DNA of 64,000 nt from Alphaproteobacteria bacterium. GTDB taxonomy: Bacteria > Pseudomonadota > Alphaproteobacteria > Rhodobacterales > Rhodobacteraceae. Below, piece by piece: positions 16,961 through 26,464 of the stretch; position 1 is the stretch's first letter, and each line of letters opens with the position of its first letter. A program made the translations under genes and the position numbers. A model generated the notes under the pieces. It was not told the origin of the DNA, searched no databases, and was given only the letters and a program-made list of their open reading frames with translations. Where the stretch lies: contig JAUHXK010000007.1 in assembly GCA_030427405.1 (NCBI GenBank), positions 124,001 through 188,000 of the forward strand, read 5' to 3'.

Positions 16961-18256
16961 ATGGCCAATGTGGTTGTTGTCGGCGCCCAATGGGGTGACG
17001 AGGGAAAAGGCAAGATTGTCGACTGGCTCAGCGAAAGGGCGGACGTGATCGCGCGTTTCCAGGGCGGGCATAATGCCGGTCACACACTGGTCATCGACGG
17101 CGAGGTCTACAAGCTGCACGCCTTGCCTTCGGGCGTTGTCCGCGGTGGCAAGTTGAGCGTCATCGGCAATGGCGTCGTCCTGGACCCCTGGCATCTGGTG
17201 GCCGAGATCGCGACGGTCCGGGCACAGGGCGTGGAGATTACCCCTGACACTTTGATGATCGCCGAGAACACGCCATTGATTCTGCCCATTCATGGCGAAT
17301 TGGACCGTGCGCGCGAAGAAGCGGCCAGCAAGGGGACCAAGATCGGGACCACGGGGCGCGGTATTGGTCCGGCCTATGAAGACAAGGTCGGGCGCCGTTC
17401 GGTCCGGGTTGCCGATCTGGCTGATGAGGCGACGCTTGAAGCGCGTGTTGACCGGGCGTTGCAGCATCATGATCCGCTGCGCAAAGGGTTGGGAATCGAC
17501 CCTGTCGACCGCGATGCGCTGGTTGCGCAGCTGAAGGAAATCGCCCAGGAAATCCTGCCTTTCGCGGCACCGGTCTGGAAGGTGCTGAATGAGAAACGCA
17601 AGGCGGGCAAGCGTATCCTTTTCGAAGGCGCGCAGGGCGCGTTGCTGGATATCGATTTCGGGACCTACCCGTTTGTCACCTCGTCCAACGTGATTGCAGG
17701 CCAGGCAGCGACGGGTGTGGGGATCGGTCCGGGATCGATCGATTTCGTGCTGGGTATTGTCAAAGCCTATACCACCCGGGTGGGCGAAGGTCCGTTTCCG
17801 ACGGAATTGGAAGATGCCGACGGTCAACGTCTGGGCGAGCGCGGGCATGAGTTCGGCACCACGACGGGCCGCAAACGGCGCTGCGGCTGGTTTGACGCCT
17901 GCCTCGTGCGCCAGACCTGCGCCACCAGCGGAGTGAACGGGATCTCGCTGACCAAGCTGGATGTGCTGGACGGGTTCGAGTCCCTGAAAATCTGCACCGG
18001 CTATGAGCTGGACGGTGCGCGTCTGGATTATTTGCCCACCGCAGCCGATCAGCAGGCGCGCTGTACGCCGATTTACGAGGAAATGCCCGGGTGGAGCGAA
18101 TCCACCGAAGGCGCGCGCAGCTGGGCAGATTTGCCGGCGAACGCGATCAAATACGTGCGCCGGGTCGAGGAACTGATCGACTGCCCCGTGGCGCTTTTGT
18201 CCACCAGCCCGGAGCGGGACGACACCATCCTGGTGACCGATCCCTTTGCCGACTGA
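16961..18256 (+). CDS. purA: Adenylosuccinate synthetase
   Basis: 431 residues, full length. [14 protein letters not shown] (9-22) is the GTP loop with catalytic Asp13, and GGHNAGHT near 38-45 holds the catalytic His. It joins IMP and aspartate with GTP in AMP synthesis, in the cytoplasm. The stop overlaps the start of the DUF2842 gene (TGATG). The upstream gap holds the inverted repeat and the purA leader. Confidence 0.98.
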   Translation: MANVVVVGAQWGDEGKGKIVDWLSERADVIARFQGGHNAGHTLVIDGEVYKLHALPSGVVRGGKLSVIGNGVVLDPWHLVAEIATVRAQGVEITPDTLMIAENTPLILPIHGELDRAREEAASKGTKIGTTGRGIGPAYEDKVGRRSVRVADLADEATLEARVDRALQHHDPLRKGLGIDPVDRDALVAQLKEIAQEILPFAAPVWKVLNEKRKAGKRILFEGAQGALLDIDFGTYPFVTSSNVIAGQAATGVGIGPGSIDFVLGIVKAYTTRVGEGPFPTELEDADGQRLGERGHEFGTTTGRKRRCGWFDACLVRQTCATSGVNGISLTKLDVLDGFESLKICTGYELDGARLDYLPTAADQQARCTPIYEEMPGWSESTEGARSWADLPANAIKYVRRVEELIDCPVALLSTSPERDDTILVTDPFAD

Positions 18257-18498
18257 TGGCAGGTGACGAAAAGCCGGGTCTGAGCTACAGCGCCAGGCGG
18301 CGTTGGTCTTTGGTCATCCTGCTGGTTGGCCTGCCGCTCTACGTTGTTGCCGTTGTCTCTGTTCTGAACTGGTTGGATCGGCCGCCGATCTGGCTGGAGC
18401 TGTTGGTTTATGTTCTATTGGGCATATTGTGGGTCTTGCCGTTCAAATTCGTGTTTCGCGGTGTCGGTAAGGAAGACCCGGACCAAAGCGACAACTGA
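18256..18498 (+). CDS. DUF2842 family small membrane protein
   Basis: 80 residues. SYSARRRWSLVILLVGLPLYVVAVVSVLNWLDRPPIWLELLVYVLLGILWVLPFKFVFRGVG shows two transmembrane helices around a DRPPIWLELL loop, the DUF2842 pattern of alphaproteobacteria. Start codon overlaps the purA stop by one base (TGATG), so it is translated from the purA message. Function unknown; inner membrane. Confidence 0.85.
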   Translation: MAGDEKPGLSYSARRRWSLVILLVGLPLYVVAVVSVLNWLDRPPIWLELLVYVLLGILWVLPFKFVFRGVGKEDPDQSDN

Positions 18499-18531
18499 CC
18501 GGCGGGGGGAACTCCGTTTGCCGGTCGTGAC

Positions 18532-18556
18532 GTTTCCGTTTTGGCGGGACGGAAAC
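18532..18556. other. Small inverted repeat downstream of DUF2842 gene
   Basis: GTTTCCGT (18532-18539) pairs perfectly with ACGGAAAC (18549-18556) around a 9-base loop. It lies in the 83-bp gap before the outer-membrane-protein gene, 26 bp before its ATG. It could be a weak terminator or an operator. No U-run follows. Confidence 0.35.
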
Positions 18557-18581
18557 AAGTGAGGGCGAGGGGGGGCGATCC

Positions 18582-19298
18582 ATGACCAAAGCATGTTATT
18601 CGGGACTGTTGGCCGCAGCGGTGGCATTCTCGGCACATGCGGCCCGAGCCGGGGAATGGGAATATGTGGTTGCGCCTTACGTCTGGGGCCCGGAATTTGA
18701 AACATCCCTGAACATTGGTCCAAACCCGCCCGTCAATGGCAGTACATCCATCTTTGACATCCTCAACAGCGCCTTTCTGATTGCCGGTGAGGCCAGAAAT
18801 GGCCGGTGGTCTGTCGACGGCGAGTTCAATTACCTCAACCTGGGGGATGACGTGCCCTTTGGGCAGGCGGGCCGCAGCGCCAACTGGGAGCTCGACGGAA
18901 CCATGGCGTCACTGGCTGTCGGTTATACCCTGTCTGAAAACGCGCAAGCACGGCTCGAGGCCTTTGCGGGTGTTCGGCATTGGGACCTGGATCTGTCCAC
19001 GACCGTTCGCACCTTTACCGCCAGCACCAGCCGCAGTTGGACTGACCCTTTGATTGGTGCGCGCTACAGCCGCGCCGTGTCGGATCGGTGGACCCTGGCG
19101 GCGATGGGAAATATAGGCGGTTTCGGGGTCGGGTCGGAATTTCAATGGGAGGCACTGGTTCAGGCAAGCTGGGCCTGGACCGACGGCATTGACGTGGCAG
19201 CCGGGTATCGCCACCTGGACGTTGAGTTCGACGCGGGCCGGGACGTCATCGACCTGACCCTGACCGGGCCCTATGTCGCGCTGGCGTTCAACTTCTGA
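18582..19298 (+). CDS. Outer membrane beta-barrel-like protein
   Basis: 238 residues. A signal peptide (about residues 1-23, ending HAARA) is followed by alternating polar/aromatic strands such as WEYVVAPYVWGPEF, GRWSVDGEFNYLNLGD, ARLEAFAGVRHWDLD and IDVAAGYRHLDVEFD, and the chain ends ...YVALAFNF with the C-terminal Phe typical of barrels. It resembles small OmpW/porin-like proteins in general plan, but no family was identified. It faces the GNAT gene convergently, 22 bp away. Confidence 0.7.
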   Translation: MTKACYSGLLAAAVAFSAHAARAGEWEYVVAPYVWGPEFETSLNIGPNPPVNGSTSIFDILNSAFLIAGEARNGRWSVDGEFNYLNLGDDVPFGQAGRSANWELDGTMASLAVGYTLSENAQARLEAFAGVRHWDLDLSTTVRTFTASTSRSWTDPLIGARYSRAVSDRWTLAAMGNIGGFGVGSEFQWEALVQASWAWTDGIDVAAGYRHLDVEFDAGRDVIDLTLTGPYVALAFNF

Positions 19299-19320
19299 AC
19301 GGTTTTGGCGACCTGATGAC

Positions 19321-19863
19321 CTAGTCCGGCCAGGTCAGGATGGCGCGGGCAAAGGCGTGATATTCTCCGGCCAGTTCTTCGACCATGCTGATCGGAGTAG
19401 GCCACGGCGTGGTCAGGGTTGCTTCGACCTGACCGGTCATCAGCCTGAGGTCGGCGCTGTGTTTGACTGCAAGATGGCGCATTCGCTGGTTGGTGGCCAA
19501 GCATAGCATGTGGACCTCGCGGATGCCGCGGTTGCGGGCACCGGCGATGATGCGGGACAAAAGGGCGTCGCCTATCCCCTTGTCCTGCCACGGAGTTTCC
19601 ACGGTTATCGCGATCTCGGCCACGCGCCCGCCGCGCCCCTGGGTCGGGCGCAACTCGCCCACACCACGCAGGCAGGCATCAGGGAAGGCGCCAAAAACCA
19701 GTGCCGCGTTGTCGAATATCCCGTCGACATAGGAGTCGAGGTTCTGCGGCGGGACGGGGATGCCGAAACGCGAAATCAGGGCATCGCTGTCAAGGTTTTG
19801 AAAATGCGTCGCAACCTGGGGCCTGTCAAATATCCTGAGGCGGCGGATCGTGATTTCCTGCAT
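19321..19863 (-). CDS. GNAT family N-acetyltransferase
   Basis: 180 residues from the ATG at 19863, the start of the conserved part. Strand beta4 (VAEIAITVETPWQ) leads into QDKGIGDALLSRIIAGARNRGI, whose Q-x-x-G-x-G is the acetyl-CoA pyrophosphate loop. The LCLATNQRMRHLAVKHSA segment matches the later Asn/helix region. The acceptor is unknown. A terminator for the next minus-strand gene lies upstream, so it has its own transcript. Confidence 0.85.
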   Translation of the reverse strand: MQEITIRRLRIFDRPQVATHFQNLDSDALISRFGIPVPPQNLDSYVDGIFDNAALVFGAFPDACLRGVGELRPTQGRGGRVAEIAITVETPWQDKGIGDALLSRIIAGARNRGIREVHMLCLATNQRMRHLAVKHSADLRLMTGQVEATLTTPWPTPISMVEELAGEYHAFARAILTWPD

Positions 19864-20021
19864 GGCGGCACTCTGCGTGATCCGGGAAACTGATACGGGG
19901 TTTGATGTCCCATGATACCACTTTTCTGCACTGCAGCATAACCCGATTTGGGAAAATCGTGAATTCTTGCGCGTTTCCCTGGGCGCCCGGTGGGTTTGGT
20001 CAAACGATGCGCACAACAAAA

Positions 20022-20051
20022 AAGGGGCCAGAGGTTTCCCTCTGGCCCCTT
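20022..20051 (-). terminator. Intrinsic terminator of the acidic winged-helix protein gene
   Basis: A 13-bp perfect stem (20022-20034 with 20039-20051) has a 4-base loop. Read on the minus strand it is followed by TTTT from 20021. It lies 18 bases past the stop of the gene ending at 20070, a textbook rho-independent layout. Confidence 0.85.
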
Positions 20052-20069
20052 GGCGTAAATTCGGTTGGG

Positions 20070-21638
20070 TCAGCCAGCCGCGCGTTTGTCATCCGGGCGG
20101 AACCCGATCTGGTTCGAGGCCGCGAAACGACCGCCACCGGCCTTTTCGATCTTGCCGTCGCGCAGCAACTGGCCAAACGACCGCAGGCTTTCTTCGCGAT
20201 TGAACGCCTCTTGCTTGAGGGACCGGACCTTGTTCATCAATTGCGGCCGCGAGAATTGCTCTTGGCCTTCGATGAACGAAAGATAGGCCGCCGCGGCTTC
20301 AAGCAGGTCGGGCAGGGACTGTGCGCCCTGTTCCTGTGCAAAAACGGCAAAGCCTCCCTCTTCTTCCGGGGCGCTGTCGTCTTGCGGCGTGGTGACACGG
20401 CGCGGCATGACAGGGCCTGTTTCGCCGTCATTGGTATCAACGCGCTGTTCCGCCACCAGCTTCAGCGGCGCTGCGCTGTCGGATTCGGGGCGCAGGCTTG
20501 TGACTTGAATTTCCGGGCGGCGGGGGCTTATGACCGAGGCCAGATCACCACGGTAGTCCTGATCAGCCGCGCCATGTTGCGCGTCCTTGTCTTCTGCACG
20601 TGCCGCTTCGGTCGCGGCGACAGCCGTGCGCAGGTGCGAGTAGGTGTCGCGCTTGTCGGTCGTTGCCGGGTCGTCCATCCGGGCACCGGCCTTGTCCATC
20701 AGGCGCGATACGTCCTGATCAATCTCGGTCGTCTCGGGGTGTTTGCGCTCGCTCGCCCCGGACAGTTCAGCCTCGACCTGCGAAATCTCTTGCATCAGGT
20801 CGTCTTCATCCGCCGCAGTCAAAACGCCGTCGGTTGCGTTTTCGTCTTCGGCGGGTTCATCATCTTCGGCCGCGATGTTGAGGATGTTGAGCACATCATC
20901 CACGTCAATATCCGTTTCCGCGGCATCGTCAGTTTCGTCAAACAGGACGTCTGTCTTCAGATCATCCGAATCGACCTGCATGTCGTCCGCCATAACCGTG
21001 TCAGGCACTATCGCGGGCTCTGGCATGGGGTCGGCAACTGTTTCGCCGGTGTCTGCAGGCTCGTCCAGGTCTTCGGGGGCCAAGGCGCCCGAGGCAAACG
21101 CTGCAGAGATCGCGTCGATCTGCGGTTTGGCGGGCGCAATATAGTCCCCGTCTTCTTCGTCCGAAAAGGCCACGGGGGTCTCGTCCGAATGCGAAACGAC
21201 GGCGCGAATGCGTTGCAGCTTGGCCGAAATGCTGTCGGCGGCTGGCGGGGTCTGCGCCGGAACCGCTTCGGCATCGGCAAAGAACGCGGCCGCGCCTGCT
21301 GCGGGGGCTGCGTCAACAACCGTCAGGTCGGGGGCCGTGACCTCGGGTTGCTTGGGTTCGGGCTGCGCGGCGGCTTTGGGTTCGTCGGTCGCGCGCAACA
21401 ACAGGCCCGAGTCGCTCTGGCTGGCTTCGACACGCTGGGTGCCGTCGCGTTGGGCGATCCGGGTTAGCATTTCAGCGTCTGGTTGGGGGGGCTCAGAGCC
21501 AAAGTAGCGGTCGTCTGCCGCAAGATCCCGAAAATACTCGGCGATTGATTTCATCGTTTCGAATGAGTCGTCGAAGCCTTCCAGGGTGCAGGAGAAAGTT
21601 CCGTAGGAAACGGTTAAGACCTTGTTATTCTGTACCAT
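20070..21638 (-). CDS. Acidic conserved hypothetical protein with C-terminal winged-helix-like region
   Basis: 522 residues from the ATG at 21638, which has AAGGAC nine bases upstream; the GTG three codons earlier sits on that site. Three parts are visible: a compact N-terminus (about 1-70, VLTVSYGTFSCTLEGFDDSFETMKSIAEYFRDLA), a long acidic low-complexity middle rich in Asp/Glu/Ala/Pro, and a C-terminal 90 residues that read like a winged helix (FSRPQLMNKVRSL ... SFGQLLRDGKIEKAGGGRFAAS). No signal or membrane helix. I do not recognise a named family. It ends at a strong terminator. Confidence 0.7.
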   Translation of the reverse strand: MVQNNKVLTVSYGTFSCTLEGFDDSFETMKSIAEYFRDLAADDRYFGSEPPQPDAEMLTRIAQRDGTQRVEASQSDSGLLLRATDEPKAAAQPEPKQPEVTAPDLTVVDAAPAAGAAAFFADAEAVPAQTPPAADSISAKLQRIRAVVSHSDETPVAFSDEEDGDYIAPAKPQIDAISAAFASGALAPEDLDEPADTGETVADPMPEPAIVPDTVMADDMQVDSDDLKTDVLFDETDDAAETDIDVDDVLNILNIAAEDDEPAEDENATDGVLTAADEDDLMQEISQVEAELSGASERKHPETTEIDQDVSRLMDKAGARMDDPATTDKRDTYSHLRTAVAATEAARAEDKDAQHGAADQDYRGDLASVISPRRPEIQVTSLRPESDSAAPLKLVAEQRVDTNDGETGPVMPRRVTTPQDDSAPEEEGGFAVFAQEQGAQSLPDLLEAAAAYLSFIEGQEQFSRPQLMNKVRSLKQEAFNREESLRSFGQLLRDGKIEKAGGGRFAASNQIGFRPDDKRAAG

Positions 21639-21759
21639 CAGACGCACGTCCTTTACAAACTACAGAGCGAACGGCGCGCAGCAAAGCGCGGGCGTCAGCT
21701 CGGAACTGTCTCGATGAATCTACCATTTTGTGGTCTCAATATGTCCAAAACCGGGAAAT

Positions 21760-22470
21760 ATGGTCAATCTTACGAAAAATGAGCCGATTGTGCGCTCTGA
21801 TGGGCCAATTGCCCTGGTTGGCGGCGGCGAAATCGGGCCGGATGACCTGAATCTGGTGCTGAATCGCGTCACCGGCGTGGTCGCAGTCGATGGCGGCGTG
21901 GCCGCGTTGACCGATTCGGGGCGGATTCCGGATGCGGTGATCGGGGACTTTGATTCTCTGGATCCAAAAAGCCGGGAACGGGTTCCCGCCGACAGGCTGT
22001 TTCACACCCCCGAGCAGGACAGCACCGATTTCGACAAAGCCCTGCAGAATGTTCAGGCGCCGCTGGTTCTGGGCGCCGGGTTTCTGGGGGGGCGACTTGA
22101 TCACCAAGTGGCTGCGCTCAATACGCTGGTGCGGTTCGAGGATCGCATTTGCATCCTGTTGGGACCGCAAGAGGTGGTGTTTCACGCGCCGCCCAGGATC
22201 AGCATCGAAACCGGGCGCGATGCGCTGGTTTCGCTGTTTCCGCTGCGGCGGGTGACCGGGCGCAGCACGGGGTTGTTCTGGCCGATTGAAAACCTGGTGT
22301 TTCAACCCGACGGGCGGATCGGGACGTCGAACCGGTCTGTCGATGCCCGTATTGAATTGCAGGTCGACGGACCGGGGCTGGTGGTGATGGTACCCCGCAC
22401 GGCGTTCGACAGCGTCATGCAGGCGTTTGCGTCGGGGCAGACCGGGCGCTGGCCCTCTCGCGCAGGATAA
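21760..22470 (+). CDS. thiN: Thiamine diphosphokinase
   Basis: 236 residues from the ATG at 21760 (a GTG at 21730 is a possible longer start). ALVGGGEIGPDDL opens the catalytic domain; VAVDGGVAAL, GDFDSLD and the DSTDFDKAL motif are the nucleotide and magnesium site of TPK. LGGRLDHQVAALNTL follows. The C-terminal beta domain (GLFWPIENLVFQPDGRIGTSNRS) binds thiamine. It makes thiamine diphosphate from thiamine and ATP. Its last 56 bp overlap the EamA transporter gene on the other strand. Confidence 0.93.
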   Translation: MVNLTKNEPIVRSDGPIALVGGGEIGPDDLNLVLNRVTGVVAVDGGVAALTDSGRIPDAVIGDFDSLDPKSRERVPADRLFHTPEQDSTDFDKALQNVQAPLVLGAGFLGGRLDHQVAALNTLVRFEDRICILLGPQEVVFHAPPRISIETGRDALVSLFPLRRVTGRSTGLFWPIENLVFQPDGRIGTSNRSVDARIELQVDGPGLVVMVPRTAFDSVMQAFASGQTGRWPSRAG

Positions 22471-23332
22471 CATATAGGCCTGCCGCGATGGTGATGCCGA
22501 TCCCCAGCGCGGCAAACCCGTTTGGCAGGTCGCGAAAGATCAACCATCCAATCAGCGTGGCCACCGGAATTTCCAGGTATTGCATGGGCGCCAATGTGGC
22601 CGACGGTGCATAGCGCAGCGACCATGTCATCAGCAGATGGGCAACGGTTCCCAGCGCACCGATGGTCAGCAGCATCAGCCAATGCGTCACATCCGTTGGC
22701 AAGATCACCGACAGCTCCCAGATGTCCGCGGCAGAGCCGATCGTCAGAAAGGGCAGCAGCAGAACGGTGGCCATGACACCCGACACCGCCTGCAACGAAA
22801 CCGGATCGGTTTCTTTGGCTATTTGGCGTGTTACCAACATGAACAGGGCAAAGACCACCGCGACGATCAGCGGCAGCAGTGCCGGCGCGCCGACCTGGGA
22901 AAAACTGGGCTGGATCACAAGCAGAGTACCTGCGAACCCCACGACACAGGCCATCAGACGCCTTGGGCCGACCTCTTCGTTCAGGACGAATTTGCCGAGA
23001 ATCAGCATGATGAACGGCATGACGAATGCGATGGCGACGGCATCGGCAAGCGGAAGGTACTGAAGCGCGCTGAACATCGCCGACAGGCCAATGATGTGCA
23101 GAACTGTGCGGATCACCGCAAGACGCAGAACCCGGCCGTGCATTTTCCAGGGCCGACCCGTGGCGGCAACCAGCGGGATCAGGATCAGGGCCTGAACGGC
23201 AAAGCGGACCAGTACCAACAGGCCAAGCGGCGTCGTTTCGCCAAGAAGTTTCGCCATTGCGTCGCCCAGCGGTGCAAGCACGCAAAAACCGAGCATCAGA
23301 ACGATGCCGAGAACGGGGCGATCCTGGGTCAT
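22415..23332 (-). CDS. EamA/DMT superfamily transporter
   Basis: 305 residues from the ATG at 23332. Ten hydrophobic helices arranged as two EamA repeats are visible; the first repeat has FALQYLPLADAVAIAFVMPF-like sequence and the second RYAPSATLAPMQYLEIPVATLIGWL. The family exports or imports small metabolites in the inner membrane; the substrate is unknown. Its 3' end overlaps thiN by 56 bp in the opposite direction, so both C-termini are encoded by the same DNA. Confidence 0.88.
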   Translation of the reverse strand: MTQDRPVLGIVLMLGFCVLAPLGDAMAKLLGETTPLGLLVLVRFAVQALILIPLVAATGRPWKMHGRVLRLAVIRTVLHIIGLSAMFSALQYLPLADAVAIAFVMPFIMLILGKFVLNEEVGPRRLMACVVGFAGTLLVIQPSFSQVGAPALLPLIVAVVFALFMLVTRQIAKETDPVSLQAVSGVMATVLLLPFLTIGSAADIWELSVILPTDVTHWLMLLTIGALGTVAHLLMTWSLRYAPSATLAPMQYLEIPVATLIGWLIFRDLPNGFAALGIGITIAAGLYVILRERASARSAPTQTPA

Positions 23333-23419
23333 GGGCGCGACGCTAACGCGCGGTGCGACCAATGGAAAGACGTTGCGGTCTTGGCGGTTTTCATGGGCTT
23401 GGGTCCGGCCCGTTGGGGA

Positions 23420-24793
23420 TCAGCAATTGGGCACGTTCACGGCCAACCCGCCCAACGAGGTTTCCTTGTATTTCTCATGCATGTCATGCCCGGTCTGCCG
23501 CATCGTTTCGATGACGGCGTCCAGCGGAACAAAGTGCTGACCATCGCCGCGCAGCGCCAGCGAGGCGGCCGAGACCGCCTTGATCGCGCCGAGCCCGTTG
23601 CGTTCGATGCAGGGCACCTGCACCAGGCCCTTTACCGGATCGCATGTCATGCCCAGGTGGTGTTCCAGCGCGATCTCGGCAGCGTTTTCGACCTGTTCGG
23701 GCGTTCCGCCCATGACGGCGCACAGGCCCGCGGCGGCCATGGCGGCGGCGCTGCCGACCTCGGCCTGGCACCCGGCCTCGGCCCCCGAGATCGACGCGTT
23801 GAACTTGACCAACCCGCCAATTGCAGCCGCCGTCAGCAGGAAATCCTCGATATGGCTTTCCGACGCGCCCGGAACGTGGTCCAGGTAATAGCGCAGCACC
23901 GCGGGCAGAACGCCCGCCGCGCCGTTGGTCGGGGCCGTGACGACCTGGCCGCCCGCTGCGTTCTCTTCGTTGACGGCCATGGCATAGACGCTCATCCAAT
24001 CGTTGATGGTATGAGGCGCGTTCAGGTTCATGCCGCGTTCCGCCTGCAGGGCATCGTGAATACCCTTGGCGCGGCGGCGCACGTTCAGGCCGCCGGGCAG
24101 GATGCCGTCCGTGGTCAGGCCGCGTTCGATGCAGTCGTTCATCACCTGCCACAGCCGCGCAGACCCCTTGGCGAAACTTTCTTCGCAACCGCGCGCAACC
24201 TCGTTGTCGCGTTTCATCCGGGCGATCGACTTGCCGCTGGTTCTGGCCATCTCAAGCATTTCGGCCGCGGATTTGAACGGGTAGGGCACGGGGGCGCCCT
24301 CGTCGGTCGCCTTGCCCTGGGCCAGTTCTTCTTCGGTCAGGACAAACCCGCCGCCGATGGAGTAATAGACCTGCCGCAGGATCACGTCGCCCTGCGCGTC
24401 CGTCGCCATGAGGATCATGCCGTTGGCGTGGCCGGTAAGCGCGTGATCGTAGTCAAAGACCAGGTCCGTCTTTGGATCGAAGCGCAGTTCGGGCAACCCC
24501 TCTGGCGCGACGGTACAGGTGCGGGCGATACCCTTCAGCGCGGCCTCGGCCTTTTCGTTGTCATAGGTGTCGGGGACGAACCCCGCCAGCCCAAGGATCG
24601 TGGCGCGATCCGTTGCGTGCCCCACGCCTGTAAAAGCAAGCGAACCGTGCAGCGAGGCCCGCAACCCGGCAAAGGCAAATGGCGAGGCGCGCATCAGATC
24701 CAGAAACCGCGCCGCGGCAACCATCGGACCCATCGTATGCGAAGAGGATGGGCCGATGCCCACTTTGAACATATCAAAGACGGAAAGAAACAT
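23420..24793 (-). CDS. sdaA: L-serine dehydratase, single-chain iron-sulfur type
   Basis: 457 residues from the ATG at 24793. The N-terminal domain has [20 protein letters not shown]; the catalytic domain has [21 protein letters not shown] and [16 protein letters not shown], which carry 4Fe-4S ligands. The chain ends in Cys (VNVPNC), matching the C-terminal tail Cys known to enter the active site in this family. It deaminates L-serine to pyruvate. The start is one base after the stop of the GST-fold gene, so both share a message. Confidence 0.96.
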   Translation of the reverse strand: MFLSVFDMFKVGIGPSSSHTMGPMVAAARFLDLMRASPFAFAGLRASLHGSLAFTGVGHATDRATILGLAGFVPDTYDNEKAEAALKGIARTCTVAPEGLPELRFDPKTDLVFDYDHALTGHANGMILMATDAQGDVILRQVYYSIGGGFVLTEEELAQGKATDEGAPVPYPFKSAAEMLEMARTSGKSIARMKRDNEVARGCEESFAKGSARLWQVMNDCIERGLTTDGILPGGLNVRRRAKGIHDALQAERGMNLNAPHTINDWMSVYAMAVNEENAAGGQVVTAPTNGAAGVLPAVLRYYLDHVPGASESHIEDFLLTAAAIGGLVKFNASISGAEAGCQAEVGSAAAMAAAGLCAVMGGTPEQVENAAEIALEHHLGMTCDPVKGLVQVPCIERNGLGAIKAVSAASLALRGDGQHFVPLDAVIETMRQTGHDMHEKYKETSLGGLAVNVPNC

Positions 24794-24794
24794 G

Positions 24795-25496
24795 TCAGAT
24801 AGCGGAACCTTCTGGCGGGTTGGCATAGGTGGGGTTTGTAAAAGGCGTGGGGCCCAGCCCTTCGGCAGCAATTGCGACACGCGTCGCCGGGCGGGTTTCA
24901 AGCTGAAACAGAATGTCCTGCAAATAAGGTGTGTCTGCCAGTTGATACCAGCTGTGATCAGCCTGAACCGGATAGAGCGCCATCCACCGCATCATGCAGC
25001 CTATGTAATAGCTCAGGACCGAAGGCGTACCGGGGCAAAACCACTCGGGCATCTCTTTGGCCAGCGCGTCCAGATTGCCAAGGTGACGGCGCAGGCGTGG
25101 CCGGATACCCGCCCGCAGGGATTCGGCCTGCGTCGCGTCGATGTATTTCTCGGCATAGAACAGGATGCGCAGATCGGCATGCAGGGTGTTTGACGCAAAG
25201 AACAGCCATTTCAGAAAGGCGCCGCGCTGCGCGCTGTCCGGGGCGGGGGCCAGCGCACCATGCGTGTCTGCAAGCCACAAAAGGATTGCTGCGGTCTCAA
25301 AGATCGGGCCTTGCGGCGTTTCCAGCACCGGGATCAGCCCGTTTGGGTTCAGGGCACGGTAGGCTTGGGTTTCATGCTGGTGCTGGCGGCGGTCGATCAA
25401 CGCGGTTTCATAGGGCAGGCACAGTTCCTCAAGCACCAGCCGGATGACCAGCGATGCATTGTCGGGGGCATAGTGCAGGCGGTAATGCGTTTTCAT
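24795..25496 (-). CDS. Glutathione S-transferase-fold protein
   Basis: 233 residues from the ATG at 25496, with AGGAAAA directly upstream. The thioredoxin-like N-terminus reads LHYAPDNASLVIRLVLEELCLPYETALID, and NPNGLIPVLETPQGPIFETAAILLWLAD is the glutathione-binding part with the cis-Pro and the E-(T/S)-A segment. The C-terminal helical domain is longer than usual in its loop (MPEWFCPGTPSVLSYYIGCMMRW). It is followed one base later by serine dehydratase. Substrate unknown. Confidence 0.85.
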   Translation of the reverse strand: MKTHYRLHYAPDNASLVIRLVLEELCLPYETALIDRRQHQHETQAYRALNPNGLIPVLETPQGPIFETAAILLWLADTHGALAPAPDSAQRGAFLKWLFFASNTLHADLRILFYAEKYIDATQAESLRAGIRPRLRRHLGNLDALAKEMPEWFCPGTPSVLSYYIGCMMRWMALYPVQADHSWYQLADTPYLQDILFQLETRPATRVAIAAEGLGPTPFTNPTYANPPEGSAI

Positions 25497-25665
25497 TTTT
25501 CCTGTGTACGTGAACCCGGCGCGGGGTGGCGCTCCAATTGCGACGTTTCCAATAGGAAACGCGTATTTCGCCACCGGCGTTTTGGCAAGCGCAATTGGCG
25601 ATTTGGTCTCGCAGTCATGCGGGGCTTTCCGTATAAGTCCGGCAATGAAACAAGGGATCGCTGCC

Positions 25666-26454
25666 ATGACCGGGGAACTGTCACCCATCGACAAAGCCAA
25701 ATATGTATCTGCCTATCGCGCGGCCGAAATGGTGCAGGACGGGATGCGCGTCGGGCTGGGAACCGGATCGACAGCCGCCTGGCTGGTGCGCCGACTGGGC
25801 GAAAGGGTTCGGGACGAAGGATTGAAGATCAAGGGGGTTCCGACCTCGACCGCGACGGCGCAACTGGCACGCGAAGTGGGGATCGAGGTGGTCTCGCTGG
25901 ATCAGGCAGGCTGGCTGGACCTGACCATTGACGGGGCGGACGAGTTCGACGGAGAGCTGAACCTGATCAAGGGCGGCGGCGCGGCCCTGTTGCAAGAGAA
26001 GATCGTGGCAACGGCCAGCGATCAAATGGTCGTGATTGCGGATGCCGGTAAAGAGGTCGAGGCGCTGGGCGCTTTCCCCCTGCCAGTCGAGGTTATCCCC
26101 TTTGGTTGGCAGACGACGCGAACGCTGATCGAAGAGGCGCTTGATGCAATGGACGTTCTGGGCACTGCGGCGACGCTTCGGATGAACGGCGAGGCGCCGA
26201 CGGTGACGGATGAGGGGAACCATATTCTGGACCTGCACCTGCAACGGATCGGAAACCCGCGGCAACTGGCGCTGATTCTGAACCAGGTGCCGGGCGTGGT
26301 TGAAAACGGGCTGTTCATCGATATCTGTGACAAGGTCGTAATTGGCCACGGCGATGGCCGGGTCGAATTGCGCGATATCAACGAAGGCACGATTGAGCTG
26401 GGTCAGGTTGGCACAGACGAAGCTGACAACCTGTTTTCCGACCTGGCGGACTGA
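25666..26454 (+). CDS. rpiA: Ribose-5-phosphate isomerase A
   Basis: 262 residues from the ATG at 25666, chosen for AAGGGA eight bases upstream; an ATG at 25645 is an alternative. MRVGLGTGSTAAWLVRRLG binds the phosphate, DLTIDGADEFDGELNLIKGGGAALLQEKIVA contains the catalytic Asp and Glu, and the C-terminal part ends VGTDEADNLFSDLAD. It interconverts ribose-5-phosphate and ribulose-5-phosphate. It is followed 10 bp later by gor, probably in one operon. Confidence 0.97.
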   Translation: MTGELSPIDKAKYVSAYRAAEMVQDGMRVGLGTGSTAAWLVRRLGERVRDEGLKIKGVPTSTATAQLAREVGIEVVSLDQAGWLDLTIDGADEFDGELNLIKGGGAALLQEKIVATASDQMVVIADAGKEVEALGAFPLPVEVIPFGWQTTRTLIEEALDAMDVLGTAATLRMNGEAPTVTDEGNHILDLHLQRIGNPRQLALILNQVPGVVENGLFIDICDKVVIGHGDGRVELRDINEGTIELGQVGTDEADNLFSDLAD

Positions 26455-26464
26455 GGACGAAAAA

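Noticed and set aside
19902..21467. A 521-codon open frame on the plus strand
   Set aside because: It is the opposite strand of the acidic protein at 20070-21638, whose own RBS and terminator are in place.
22580..24802. A 740-codon open frame on the plus strand
   Set aside because: It is antisense to the EamA transporter and serine dehydratase, both well supported, and shows only low-complexity Gln/Arg/Gly-rich sequence.
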